Assembly (NCBI GenBank): GCA_023253235.1
Contig: JALRHE010000421.1
Location: 1-13,837 of the forward strand
Origin: Steroidobacteraceae bacterium
Lineage (GTDB): Bacteria > Pseudomonadota > Gammaproteobacteria > Steroidobacterales > Steroidobacteraceae
Direction: 5' to 3'
Length of the DNA stretch: 13,837 bases
Shown here: positions 1-6,952 of the stretch, one piece after another
How the letters are laid out: each line of letters starts with the position of its first letter
Numbering within the stretch: position 1 is the first letter of the stretch
The notes under the pieces: model-generated
The model's database searches: none
Seen by the model: only the letters and a program-made list of their open reading frames with translations
Told to the model about the DNA's origin: nothing
Program-made: the position numbers and the translations under genes

Positions 1-656
1 CAGGAGCTGGCCACCACCTCCACCGGCCCCGTGCCCAACTTCGTTCCCGAAGCCCGCATTCTGGACGTGCCCTTCCTGTTCCGCGACAAAGCGCATGCCC
101 GCGCTGTGCTGGACGGCCCGATTGGCCAGGAGCTACTGACCAAATTTGATTCCAAGGGCTTCAAGGCCTTGGCCTGGGGCGAAAACGGGGTGCGTCACAT
201 GACCAACAGCAAGCGGGCTGTGAATGCACCGGAGGATCTCAAGGGCCTGAAAATGCGCACCATGGAGAACCCTGTCCACGTAGCGGCCTACAAGAGCCTG
301 GGCATTGTGACCACCCCCATGGCTTTCCCTGAAGTGTTCACCGCCTTGCAGCAAGGCACCGTGGACGGCCAGGAAAACCCTCTGTCCGTGATCATGGCGG
401 CCAACTTTGACCAGGTCCAAAAACACCTGACATTGACTGGCCACGTCTACTCACCCGTCGTGATCCTGATGAACAAGGGCAGTTTTGACAAGCTCAGCGC
501 CGCTGACAAGCAAATCTTCCTCGATGCGGCCAAAGAGGCCGTCAAGGTCAACCGCGCCCGCGTCGACAAGGACGATGCCAATGGCGTGGCCGAGTTGCGC
601 AAGAAGGGCATGACCATCATTGAAAACGTGGACAAGTCCAAGTTCGTGGCCACCCC
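1..656 (+). CDS. TRAP transporter solute-binding protein, DctP family (fragment, both ends missing)
   Basis: This is the interior of a periplasmic TRAP-type solute-binding protein, which captures small organic acids and hands them to a DctQM membrane permease. The reading frame is open from base 1 (first visible codons read QELATTSTG), so the start and signal peptide lie outside the window; the GTG at position 31 is internal. Family hallmarks are PEARILDVPFLFRD, then GLKMRTMENPVH, which carries the conserved Arg that usually binds the ligand carboxylate, and FTALQQGTVDGQENPL. Family resemblance stops after KFVATPV at about position 656, some 30 residues short of the usual end. The frame then runs antisense through a cysteine desulfurase gene to a stop at 940-942, giving about 95 meaningless residues. 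The sequence resembles Comamonadaceae proteins, unlike the genes to the right. No DctQ or DctM partner is visible. The family call is firm; the ligand is unknown. Confidence 0.9.
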
Positions 657-657
657 C
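643..657. other. Inverted chimeric junction with short shared sequence
   Basis: The bases TTCGTGGCCACCCCC fit both neighbours. Read forward they encode FVATP of the TRAP binding protein. Read on the minus strand they encode GGGHE, the conserved glycine motif of group I cysteine desulfurases. Left of 643 only the TRAP protein makes sense, and right of 657 only the desulfurase does. The breakpoint therefore lies within about 12-15 shared bases, and the two genes meet tail to tail, both truncated. Short shared words with inverted orientation are typical of chimeras from whole-genome amplification or metagenome assembly. A real microhomology-mediated rearrangement remains possible. Confidence 0.8.
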
Positions 658-1359
658 GTAACTGAGAGGCTCGAGCCACGGCCTCGCGCGGACCGATACA
701 TACAGCGCACCGATACCCTTAGGCCCGTACATCTTGTGTGCCGACAGCGACAACAGATCGACATCCAGCGCGCGTGTATCGATGGGCAACTTGCCGGCCG
801 ATTGCGCCGCATCGACGTGCAGCAAGACGCCCGCTTCGCGACACACACGAGCGATCGATGCGATGTCCTGTACGACGCCCGTCTCGTTGTTGGCGTGCAT
901 GATCGACACCAATTGTGTGTCGCTACGCAACGCGCGACGTAGCGCCTCGGGATCGATGAGACCGTCGGCTTGCGGTTCGAGCCAGGTGATCTGCCAGCCG
1001 CGTTTCTGCAGGTATTTGCAGGGATCGAGTACCGCCTTGTGCTCGGTACGCGAGGTGACGAGGTGACGACCCAGATCGTGGCGTCCACGCGCGATACCGA
1101 GAATGGCGAGGTTGTCGGACTCGGTCGCACCGGAAGTGAAAATGAGTTCGCGCGGATCAGCGCCGATCAATGCAGCGATGTCGCCTCGCGCCTGCTCGAT
1201 GAGATCGGCGGCCAGCTTGCCGAAGTAATGCGTGCTCGAAGCGGGATTACCGACGCCCGCATCACCCGAGAGGCAATCACGCATGACATCGATGACCTCA
1301 GGATCACAAGGCGTCGTCGACGCGTGATCGAGAAATATCGGTGCTGCCGGCAATGTCAC
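643..1359 (-). CDS. iscS: Cysteine desulfurase, IscS/NifS group I (3' part missing)
   Basis: This is a PLP-dependent enzyme that removes sulfur from cysteine for Fe-S cluster and thio-tRNA synthesis. The visible 239 residues cover the N-terminal and PLP-binding part: DHASTTPCDP (11-20), FTSGATESDNLA (74-85), His107 in RTEHKAVLD, Asp183 and Gln186 in HVDAAQSAGK, and the Schiff-base Lys209 in SAHKMYGPKG. After GGGHE (235-239) the expected RGxRSGT motif is replaced by antisense TRAP sequence up to a stop at 451-453. About 165 C-terminal residues are lost, including the loop with the catalytic cysteine (Cys328 in E. coli IscS). The start is GTG at 1359-1357, which overlaps the TGA of trmJ by four bases (GTGA); AGGA lies upstream. 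As drawn the gene could not make a working enzyme, but the truncation probably comes from the chimeric join. The iscR regulator that often precedes iscS is absent between trmJ and this gene. Confidence 0.88.
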
Positions 1360-2126
1360 TCGCGCGGTCCTGCCTGACGGCGCTTGTTCTGTATGGCCGT
1401 GAGGATGCCACGCATGATGTTGGCCTCGTTCTGATCGAGTTCGGCGCGATTGATGAACCGGCGGATGCGTTCCATCAAATGTTTACCGCTCGCCGTTCGA
1501 TCGCGAAAACCGATCTCCTGCAGCACCTGCTCGAGGTGCACATACAGACGCTCCATATCGTCCGCCGGTGCCAGCGGGACGGTGGGCGGCGGCGATTCGT
1601 GCCGAGCACCGCGGGCGCGATACACCTCGTAGGTCACCAACTGCACCGCCATCGCCAAATTCAGCGAGGCGTATTCGGGATTAGCCGGGATACGCAGCAG
1701 CAGATGCGCGAGCGACAACTCGGCATTGGTGAGACCCGTGCGTTCGTTGCCGAACATCAATGCAACCGGGCCCCGAGCCGACTCCTCGACGACACGCGCC
1801 GCTGCATCGCGCACGTCGAGCACTCGGAAGTTTTGATCGCGATCACGCGCCGTGGTCGCCACCACCAGGCCGCAGCCCGCGAGCCCATCCTCGATTCGAT
1901 CTACCACCCTCGCCTGTTCGAGCACGTCGGTGGCGCCCGAGGCGCGCGCGCTGGCCTCGCTGTGCGGAAACTCGCGCGGCCGGACGAGTACGAGCTGCGA
2001 GAGGCCCATATTTTTCATGGCGCGAGCCACCGCCCCGATGTTGCCGGGGTGGGATGTCTCGATGAGAACGACACGGATGTCAGCGGGGGTAGGTATCACG
2101 CATGGTATTCTAGCGGCGTTTTCCAT
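1356..2126 (-). CDS. trmJ: tRNA (cytidine/uridine-2'-O-)-methyltransferase TrmJ
   Basis: TrmJ uses S-adenosylmethionine to methylate the ribose 2'-OH of position 32 in the anticodon loop of several tRNAs. It is a dimeric SPOUT-class (trefoil knot) enzyme. With the ATG at 2126 it has 256 residues, close to the E. coli length. Visible motifs are HPGNIGAVARAMKNMG (26-41), ALMFGNERTGLTNAE (122-136) and IPANPEYASLNLAMAVQL (147-164), the three SPOUT motifs in order, followed by a C-terminal extension with DDMERLYVHLEQVL typical of TrmJ. The start is uncertain. The ATG at 2150 would run into suhB. The ATG at 2126 has only a poorly spaced AAAGAG. The GTG at 2099 gives an N-terminus closer to E. coli TrmJ and lies 7 bases after TAGAAT. 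The gene is divergent from suhB and coupled to the downstream desulfurase by a 4-base overlap. Confidence 0.93.
   Translation of the reverse strand: MENAARIPCVIPTPADIRVVLIETSHPGNIGAVARAMKNMGLSQLVLVRPREFPHSEASARASGATDVLEQARVVDRIEDGLAGCGLVVATTARDRDQNFRVLDVRDAAARVVEESARGPVALMFGNERTGLTNAELSLAHLLLRIPANPEYASLNLAMAVQLVTYEVYRARGARHESPPPTVPLAPADDMERLYVHLEQVLQEIGFRDRTASGKHLMERIRRFINRAELDQNEANIMRGILTAIQNKRRQAGPRE
2103..2111 (+). promoter_or_regulatory. Possible extended -10 promoter for suhB
   Basis: TGG followed by TATTCT forms an extended -10 element (TGn plus hexamer) about 30 bases before the suhB ATG. No -35 resembling TTGACA stands 16-18 bases upstream, as is common for extended -10 promoters. 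The element lies inside the 5' end of trmJ if that gene starts at 2126, or just ahead of it if it starts at 2099. On the opposite strand the overlapping bases read TAGAAT, a possible -10 for trmJ. This call rests on pattern only. Confidence 0.3.
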
Positions 2127-2140
2127 CGCTCTTTGCCAAC

Positions 2141-2941
2141 ATGCAGCCATTACTCAATATCGCCGTACGCGCAGCACGTCGTGCGGCCGAGGTCATCGTC
2201 CGCAGCCTCAATCGTCTCGATTCGCTCGAAATCTCGAGCAAGAGTCGTAACGATTTCGTGACCGATGTTGACCGGGCTGCCGAGGCCGAGATCATCGCCA
2301 CCATCCGTCGCGCATATCCGGACCACGCCTTCCTATGCGAGGAGAGTGGCGCGATCGGCTCGAGTCCCTTCGAGTGGGTGATCGATCCGCTCGATGGAAC
2401 GACGAACTTCATCCACGGCTTTCCGCAGTTTTGTGTCTCGATCGCCTGCCGCATTCGTGGACGGGTGGAACATGGGGTCATCTACGATCCGATGCGCCAG
2501 GAAGTCTTCACCACCTCGCGTGGCGACGGCGCCCATCTCGAGAACCGGCGCATTCGCGTGACGAATCTGCGCGGACTCGAAGGTGCGCTGATCGGCACCG
2601 GCTTCCCTTATCGTGCGAACACACAACATCTCGATGCGTACATGGCGATGCTCAAGGACGTGATGATCGCTAGCGCCGGCGTACGTCGCCCGGGCTCCGC
2701 GGCACTCGATCTCGCCTACGTCGCCGCTGGGCGCACCGACGGTTTCTTCGAGATCGGACTCGGTCCTTGGGATACGGCGGCCGGAACGCTGCTGATCGAA
2801 GAGGCCGGCGGTCGCGTCGGCACCTTGAGCGGGGGCGAATACACGCAAGGCGGCAATATCATCGCCGGCTCACCGAAGGTTTACGACGCGCTAGTCGCGC
2901 TCTGCAAGCCGCATCTCACCGACGCCCTGCGCGAGGGTTGA
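2141..2941 (+). CDS. suhB: Inositol-1-monophosphatase family protein SuhB
   Basis: SuhB is a Mg2+-dependent inositol monophosphatase that in enterobacteria also acts with Nus factors in rRNA antitermination and RNA folding. The 266-residue length matches the family. Metal ligands are visible: Glu67 in CEESG, Asp82 and Asp85 in IDPLDGTTNF (81-90), and Asp211 in GPWDTAAGT (208-216). The second family signature with GSAALDLAYVAAGRTDG covers 185-201. The start ATGCAGCCA aligns with E. coli SuhB (MHPMLNIAVRAAR versus MQPLLNIAVRAAR), so it is secure although no clear Shine-Dalgarno precedes it. It faces away from trmJ, an arrangement shared with many Gammaproteobacteria, and runs convergently into the Ca2+/H+ antiporter gene 23 bases downstream. 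Confidence 0.96.
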   Translation: MQPLLNIAVRAARRAAEVIVRSLNRLDSLEISSKSRNDFVTDVDRAAEAEIIATIRRAYPDHAFLCEESGAIGSSPFEWVIDPLDGTTNFIHGFPQFCVSIACRIRGRVEHGVIYDPMRQEVFTTSRGDGAHLENRRIRVTNLRGLEGALIGTGFPYRANTQHLDAYMAMLKDVMIASAGVRRPGSAALDLAYVAAGRTDGFFEIGLGPWDTAAGTLLIEEAGGRVGTLSGGEYTQGGNIIAGSPKVYDALVALCKPHLTDALREG

Positions 2942-2943
2942 GC

Positions 2944-2982
2944 CGTCCCTTATCGGACGACGACCTAAGGAACGATGGTCGT
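2944..2982. repeat. Two adjacent inverted repeats between convergent suhB and chaA-like gene
   Basis: CGTCC-cttatc-GGACG (2944-2959) is followed without a gap by ACGACC-(11 bases)-GGTCGT (2960-2982). The second hairpin covers the stop codon of the antiporter gene. On the plus strand it is followed by five A, not T, so neither direction shows a proper intrinsic terminator. The pair may limit read-through or protect 3' ends. Stems are short, and chance occurrence is quite possible. Confidence 0.3.
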
Positions 2983-4065
2983 AAAAAGGTAGACCGCGAA
3001 GATCACCAGATGCACGGCGCCCTGCAGCACCGTGGTTCTGCCGGTACTGAACGACTGGGTACAGACCAGCAGCGACAAGCCGAGCAGCACGATTTCTTTG
3101 GGGCCCAAGCCGAGCTCCAGCGTCCATCCCATCACGATCGAGATGACGGCGAGCGTCGGAATCGTCAGACCAATCGAGGCCAGTGCCGAACCTAGCGCGA
3201 GATTCATGCTCGTCTGCAAACGGTTGGCACGAGCGGCGCGAAAAGCCGCAATACTCTCGGGCAATAGCACCAAGGCTGCGATGAATACACCCGCCGCTGC
3301 CACTGGCGCACCGATCGAGCGGGCTAGACTATTGAGACCCGGCGCGAGCGCTTTTGCCAACAAGACGACGGCCACTAGCGCCAGCACCAACGCGACGAAG
3401 GTCCACCCTAGCGGCGCACGCTCGACGTGTACCGCCGGTGCTTTGCCATCGGACAGGGCAGAAGTCTCGGCCAAGATTTTCTCGTGGATTTCATCCAGAA
3501 AATAATCGCGGTGCTTGATCGTCTGGATGAAGACGAATGCACCGTAGAGCACGAGCGATACGAAGCCCACGAACGCCAACTGCGGCATCGAGTAGGCACC
3601 ACCGGGCGCGGAGGTGGTGAAATTCGGCAGTACCAGAGTCAGCACCGATAACGCCGTGAGCGTGGCGAGCGCCGCACTCACACCACGGCGCGTAAAGGTC
3701 TGCTCGCCATGCAACAAGGCGCCCGATAGCAGACACAGTCCGACCATACCGGTGATGATGATCATCACGGCGGCAAACACCGTGTCACGTACCAACGTGG
3801 GCACCGGCCCATCACCACTCAGCATCAAAGAAATGATCAGCGCCACCTCGATGATGGTGACCGCGACAGCGAGCACCAGCGTGCCGTAGGGCTCGCCTAC
3901 CCGCTCAGCGATGACCTCGGCGTGATACACCGCGGCCAAAACGACGAAAACCAACACAGACACGGTCGAGGCAACGGCGATCGACTCCGGGAGTCTGCTA
4001 CCGAACACGCCGAGCGCCAGACCCAACAACGGAACCCATGCTTGCCAACGGGGCACGGCGTTCAT
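2965..4065 (-). CDS. chaA: Ca2+/H+ antiporter, ChaA/CAX family
   Basis: This inner-membrane antiporter exports Ca2+ (and in E. coli also Na+ or K+ at alkaline pH) in exchange for protons. The 366 residues match E. coli ChaA in length and plan, with about eleven hydrophobic segments in two inverted halves. The two cation-binding alpha repeats are visible: GEPYGTLVLAVAVTIIEVAL around Glu73, and LLPESIAAFRAARANRLQ around Glu270. A polar cytoplasmic loop rich in His, Asp and Glu (about 184-218) separates the halves. The C-terminal motif SFSTGRTTVLQGAVHL (338-353) also matches ChaA. GGAGAG seven bases before the ATG is a good ribosome binding site. It starts four bases after the symporter stop and so is probably the last gene of the three-transporter operon. 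Whether it moves Ca2+ or a monovalent cation cannot be told from sequence. Confidence 0.92.
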   Translation of the reverse strand: MNAVPRWQAWVPLLGLALGVFGSRLPESIAVASTVSVLVFVVLAAVYHAEVIAERVGEPYGTLVLAVAVTIIEVALIISLMLSGDGPVPTLVRDTVFAAVMIIITGMVGLCLLSGALLHGEQTFTRRGVSAALATLTALSVLTLVLPNFTTSAPGGAYSMPQLAFVGFVSLVLYGAFVFIQTIKHRDYFLDEIHEKILAETSALSDGKAPAVHVERAPLGWTFVALVLALVAVVLLAKALAPGLNSLARSIGAPVAAAGVFIAALVLLPESIAAFRAARANRLQTSMNLALGSALASIGLTIPTLAVISIVMGWTLELGLGPKEIVLLGLSLLVCTQSFSTGRTTVLQGAVHLVIFAVYLFTTIVP

Positions 4066-4069
4066 AGGC

Positions 4070-5383
4070 CTACTCTCCGGCGGCTTTGCGCTCGAGACTA
4101 TCGACGACCGCCGTCGTCACCATGTCAGCACCGACGTTGACCATGGTTCGAGTCATGTCGAGCAAGCGATCGGCACCGAGGACGATACCAATCCCCTCAG
4201 CGGGCACACCGAAAGTGATCAAGAGACCCGCGATGATCGGCAAAGAGCCACCCGGGATACCGGCCGCCGCTACAGCGCCCAGCACGGCAAGCAGCAACAG
4301 CGTGGTCTGCTGGGCAAAGTCGAGATGAATGCCAAATACCTGAGCCACGAAAAGCACCACGCAACCCTCATAAAGGGCGGTACCTGCCATGTTCATGGTG
4401 GTGCCGAGCGGCAGTACGAAACCCGCCGTCGTCGGCTTGATACCGAGATCACCGCGCGCCGATGCAAGTGCCGCGGGCAAAGTCGCGCTGCTTGAGCTCG
4501 TCGAAAAGGCCGTCACGAGCACAGGGCGGATCGCGCGCCAGAACTGCATCGGTGAATAGCGCGAGAACAGTTTCAGCCACAGCGACATCGTGCCGAAGAG
4601 ATGTACCAACATCACGACCAGACAGCCGATGACGAAAAGACCGAGCGCGATGAGGATGTCCCAACCGATCTTGACCACGACGCTGTAGATCATCGCCGGA
4701 ACGGCATAGGGTGCGATTCGCAAAGCGAACTGCACGATACCGGTCATCAGTTCGGCGACGAGCTCAAGCCCCGACTGCAGTTGCTCACGCCGGCGTCCAC
4801 CGACTCGAATGGCCGCCGCCCCCAACAAGATCGCAAACAAGATCAGCGGCAGCACTTCACCGAGGGTGCCGCGCTGATTGCCCGTGATCGCACCGATGAG
4901 ATTACGCGGCATGAACATGTCGACAACGGTCTGCAGACTCATGGGCGGCTGTTCGGCGTGGCGCTCGATCAGTTTTTCACTATCGCCACCGTACGCGCTA
5001 ACCAATCGAGCTTGCGTGTCGGGATCCAGAGCGGCCCCAGGTTGCAGCACGTTCATCATGACGAGGCCGAGCACGCAGGCAATCGACATGTTGAGGAAGA
5101 ACAACGTGAACGTGCGCGCCGACAGCGGACCGAGACGCGAAAGGTCACCGAGTTGCACGACACCCGCGGCCAGTGATGCAAAGACCAACGGCATCACCAC
5201 GAAAAACAGTAGCCGCAGAAAGATCTGACCGAGCGGATCGAAGATCGCCACCGAGAGCGCTTGCGCACCCTCTAGCACAGCGGGCACTTCGGCACCCACG
5301 ATCAACGTGAGGGCGCCCGCAAGGGCGCCCACCACGAGACCGATCAGGATGCGATTGGCGAGCTTCGGATCAGACTCAGCCAT
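4070..5383 (-). CDS. Dicarboxylate/amino acid:cation symporter (DAACS, GltP/DctA family)
   Basis: This is a membrane symporter of the glutamate transporter fold, with 437 residues and the elevator architecture. Visible landmarks are the serine-rich hairpin 1 (TAFSTSSSSATLPAAL, 291-306), segment 7 with NMAGTALYEG (331-340), hairpin 2 with AAAGIPGGSLPI (372-383), and segment 8 with DRLLDMTRTMVNVGAD (405-420). By comparison with GltPh, Asp409, Arg412, Thr413 and Asn416 keep the acidic-substrate site, and Asp420 the first sodium site. The Asp of the usual NMDGT motif is Ala333, and segment 3 also lacks the usual sodium-site side chains, so ion coupling may differ. The start follows the permease stop by nine bases, with no clear ribosome binding site, which suggests translational coupling. 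The substrate is probably aspartate, glutamate or a C4-dicarboxylate. Confidence 0.93.
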   Translation of the reverse strand: MAESDPKLANRILIGLVVGALAGALTLIVGAEVPAVLEGAQALSVAIFDPLGQIFLRLLFFVVMPLVFASLAAGVVQLGDLSRLGPLSARTFTLFFLNMSIACVLGLVMMNVLQPGAALDPDTQARLVSAYGGDSEKLIERHAEQPPMSLQTVVDMFMPRNLIGAITGNQRGTLGEVLPLILFAILLGAAAIRVGGRRREQLQSGLELVAELMTGIVQFALRIAPYAVPAMIYSVVVKIGWDILIALGLFVIGCLVVMLVHLFGTMSLWLKLFSRYSPMQFWRAIRPVLVTAFSTSSSSATLPAALASARGDLGIKPTTAGFVLPLGTTMNMAGTALYEGCVVLFVAQVFGIHLDFAQQTTLLLLAVLGAVAAAGIPGGSLPIIAGLLITFGVPAEGIGIVLGADRLLDMTRTMVNVGADMVTTAVVDSLERKAAGE

Positions 5384-5392
5384 GCGCGTCGA

Positions 5393-6883
5393 TCACTTCT
5401 TCGAACGCGCGAGCGGGCTGTTGCGGAAGCCGTAGAGGAAGTACAGCGCCAAGCCGGCAAGACTCCAGTAGACGAAGGTGAGCTGTGTCGACGGCGGCAA
5501 CGAGAAGAACAGGAAGCCACAACCGAGCAACGCCAACGGACCAACCACCCACACCGCCGGCGTGCTGAACGGTCGGTGACGATTCGGCTCACGCACACGC
5601 AGGATCAGCACACCGACAGAGACCGCCATGAACGCGAACAGCGTGCCACTGTTGGCGATATCCGCGAGCACTCCCACCGGGAAGAAGGACGCAAACACAG
5701 TGACCGCCACACCCGTGATGATCGTCACGACGTACGGCGTATGGAACTTCGGGTGCACCTTGGTCAGTGTGTTAGCCGCCGGCAGGAGTCCATCACGCGC
5801 CATCACGAAGAAGATACGGGTCTGACCGAAGAGCATCATCAGGATGACCGACGGCAACGCCAGGAACGCGGCCAGACCAATCAACTGCGACACCTTGTCC
5901 CAACCTAAGAGCTCAAGCACAAACGCCAGCGGCTCACGGCTGCAAGCGACCGACTGCGCGTTCTCGGGGAGCGCGCACACCGCTGCGAATTCCGGGCTGC
6001 CCGGCGAGATCGCACGACCCGCCGCATCGAGCACCGGCTGAGCGCCGACCGAACCGATCACACCGGCGGCCACGAGCATGTAGAAAATCGTGCAGATCGC
6101 GAGGCTGCCGATCAAACCGATCGGGATGTTGCGCTGCGGATTCTCGGTTTCTTCCGCGGCGGTGGAGACCGCATCGAAACCCACGTAGGCAAAGAAAATC
6201 GAAGCCGCAGCTCCTGCGATACCAAGGCCCGTGGCGTCCCAAAATCCGTTCGGTGCGAACGGCTCGAAGTTGTCGCCGTTGATCACGGGCAAAGCCAGGA
6301 AGACGAACAGCGTCAGGGCGGCAACCTTGATGGCCACGAGTACCGCGTTGACCGTTGCGCTTTCGCGCGTACCGACGATCAGCAAGGAGGTCACGAGCAG
6401 CGCAATCGCCGCCGCTGGCACGTTCATCACGCCACCCGCATACGGCCCGCGAGTGAACTCCTCGGGTATCGAGATGCCGAGACTGCGATCCATGAGACCG
6501 ACGAAATAATTGGACCATCCAACCGAGACCGCACTCGCCGCCACGGCGTATTCGAGTACGAGAGCCCAACCGACGACCCAGGCGACGACTTCGCCCATGA
6601 CCGCGTAACTATAGGTGTATGCGGAGCCAGAGACCGGCACCATCGAGGCGAGCTCGGCGTAGCAGAGCGCAGCGACCGCGCAAACGAAGCCCGCGATGAT
6701 GAACGACACCATCATGCCGGGACCCGCTTTCTGCGCAGCCTCGGCGGTCAACACGAAGATACCGGTACCGATGATGGCACCGACGCCCATCATGGTGAGT
6801 TGGAAGCCACCGAGGGAGCGCTTGAGGCTCCGACGTTCAGCGTTGGCCAGGATGTCGTCAAGCGGCTTGATGCGCCAGTTCAT
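5393..6883 (-). CDS. APC superfamily amino acid permease (cationic amino acid transporter type)
   Basis: This 496-residue inner-membrane permease of the APC superfamily resembles bacterial YfnA/GkApcT-type CAT proteins, which import amino acids by proton symport. The N-terminus RSLKRSLGGFQLTMMGVGAI leads into segment 1 with the unwound GVGAIIGTGIF substrate motif (33-43). Segment 6 carries FFAYVGFDAVSTAAEETENP (230-249), the CAT signature. About 12-13 hydrophobic segments are present. A long polar loop after segment 7 (about 281-319) contains two cysteines, Cys303 and Cys314. The ATG at 6883 is preceded by GAGGGGGG at good spacing. It is the first gene of a tight minus-strand set with the symporter and the antiporter, and a TACAAT box stands 30 bases upstream. 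The exact amino acid carried cannot be inferred. Confidence 0.93.
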   Translation of the reverse strand: MNWRIKPLDDILANAERRSLKRSLGGFQLTMMGVGAIIGTGIFVLTAEAAQKAGPGMMVSFIIAGFVCAVAALCYAELASMVPVSGSAYTYSYAVMGEVVAWVVGWALVLEYAVAASAVSVGWSNYFVGLMDRSLGISIPEEFTRGPYAGGVMNVPAAAIALLVTSLLIVGTRESATVNAVLVAIKVAALTLFVFLALPVINGDNFEPFAPNGFWDATGLGIAGAAASIFFAYVGFDAVSTAAEETENPQRNIPIGLIGSLAICTIFYMLVAAGVIGSVGAQPVLDAAGRAISPGSPEFAAVCALPENAQSVACSREPLAFVLELLGWDKVSQLIGLAAFLALPSVILMMLFGQTRIFFVMARDGLLPAANTLTKVHPKFHTPYVVTIITGVAVTVFASFFPVGVLADIANSGTLFAFMAVSVGVLILRVREPNRHRPFSTPAVWVVGPLALLGCGFLFFSLPPSTQLTFVYWSLAGLALYFLYGFRNSPLARSKK

Positions 6884-6912
6884 GATCTGCCCCCCTCGGG
6901 ATGTTGCGCCCG

Positions 6913-6918
6913 ATTGTA
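6913..6918 (-). promoter_or_regulatory. Possible -10 box upstream of the amino acid permease
   Basis: The minus strand reads TACAAT, one mismatch from TATAAT, 29 bases before the permease ATG. This would give a leader of about 20-25 bases that includes the GAGGGGGG ribosome binding site. No clear -35 hexamer lies at the usual distance; that place is taken by the hairpin behind secF. The position suggests that the three transporter genes have their own promoter rather than depending on read-through from secF. Confidence 0.4.
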
Positions 6919-6931
6919 GGGGGGCAAGGCG

Positions 6932-6952
6932 CCTGAGGGCTACACCCTCAGG
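6932..6952 (-). terminator. Hairpin overlapping the secF stop codon
   Basis: CCTGAGGG (6932-6939) and CCCTCAGG (6945-6952) form a perfect 8-bp stem with a 5-base loop. The secF TGA (6948-6950) lies within one arm. On the minus strand the hairpin is followed by CGCCTTGCCCCCC, so the U-run of a standard intrinsic terminator is missing. It may be a 3'-end barrier that protects or delimits the queA-to-secF transcript ahead of the permease promoter. Confidence 0.4.

Noticed and set aside
451..642. Extension of the desulfurase frame to 302 residues
   Set aside because: The last ~63 residues are the antisense of the TRAP binding protein gene and lack every conserved desulfurase motif. It is a hybrid frame produced by the junction.
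657..942. Extension of the TRAP protein frame to the stop at 942
   Set aside because: It reads antisense through the desulfurase gene and has no family similarity.
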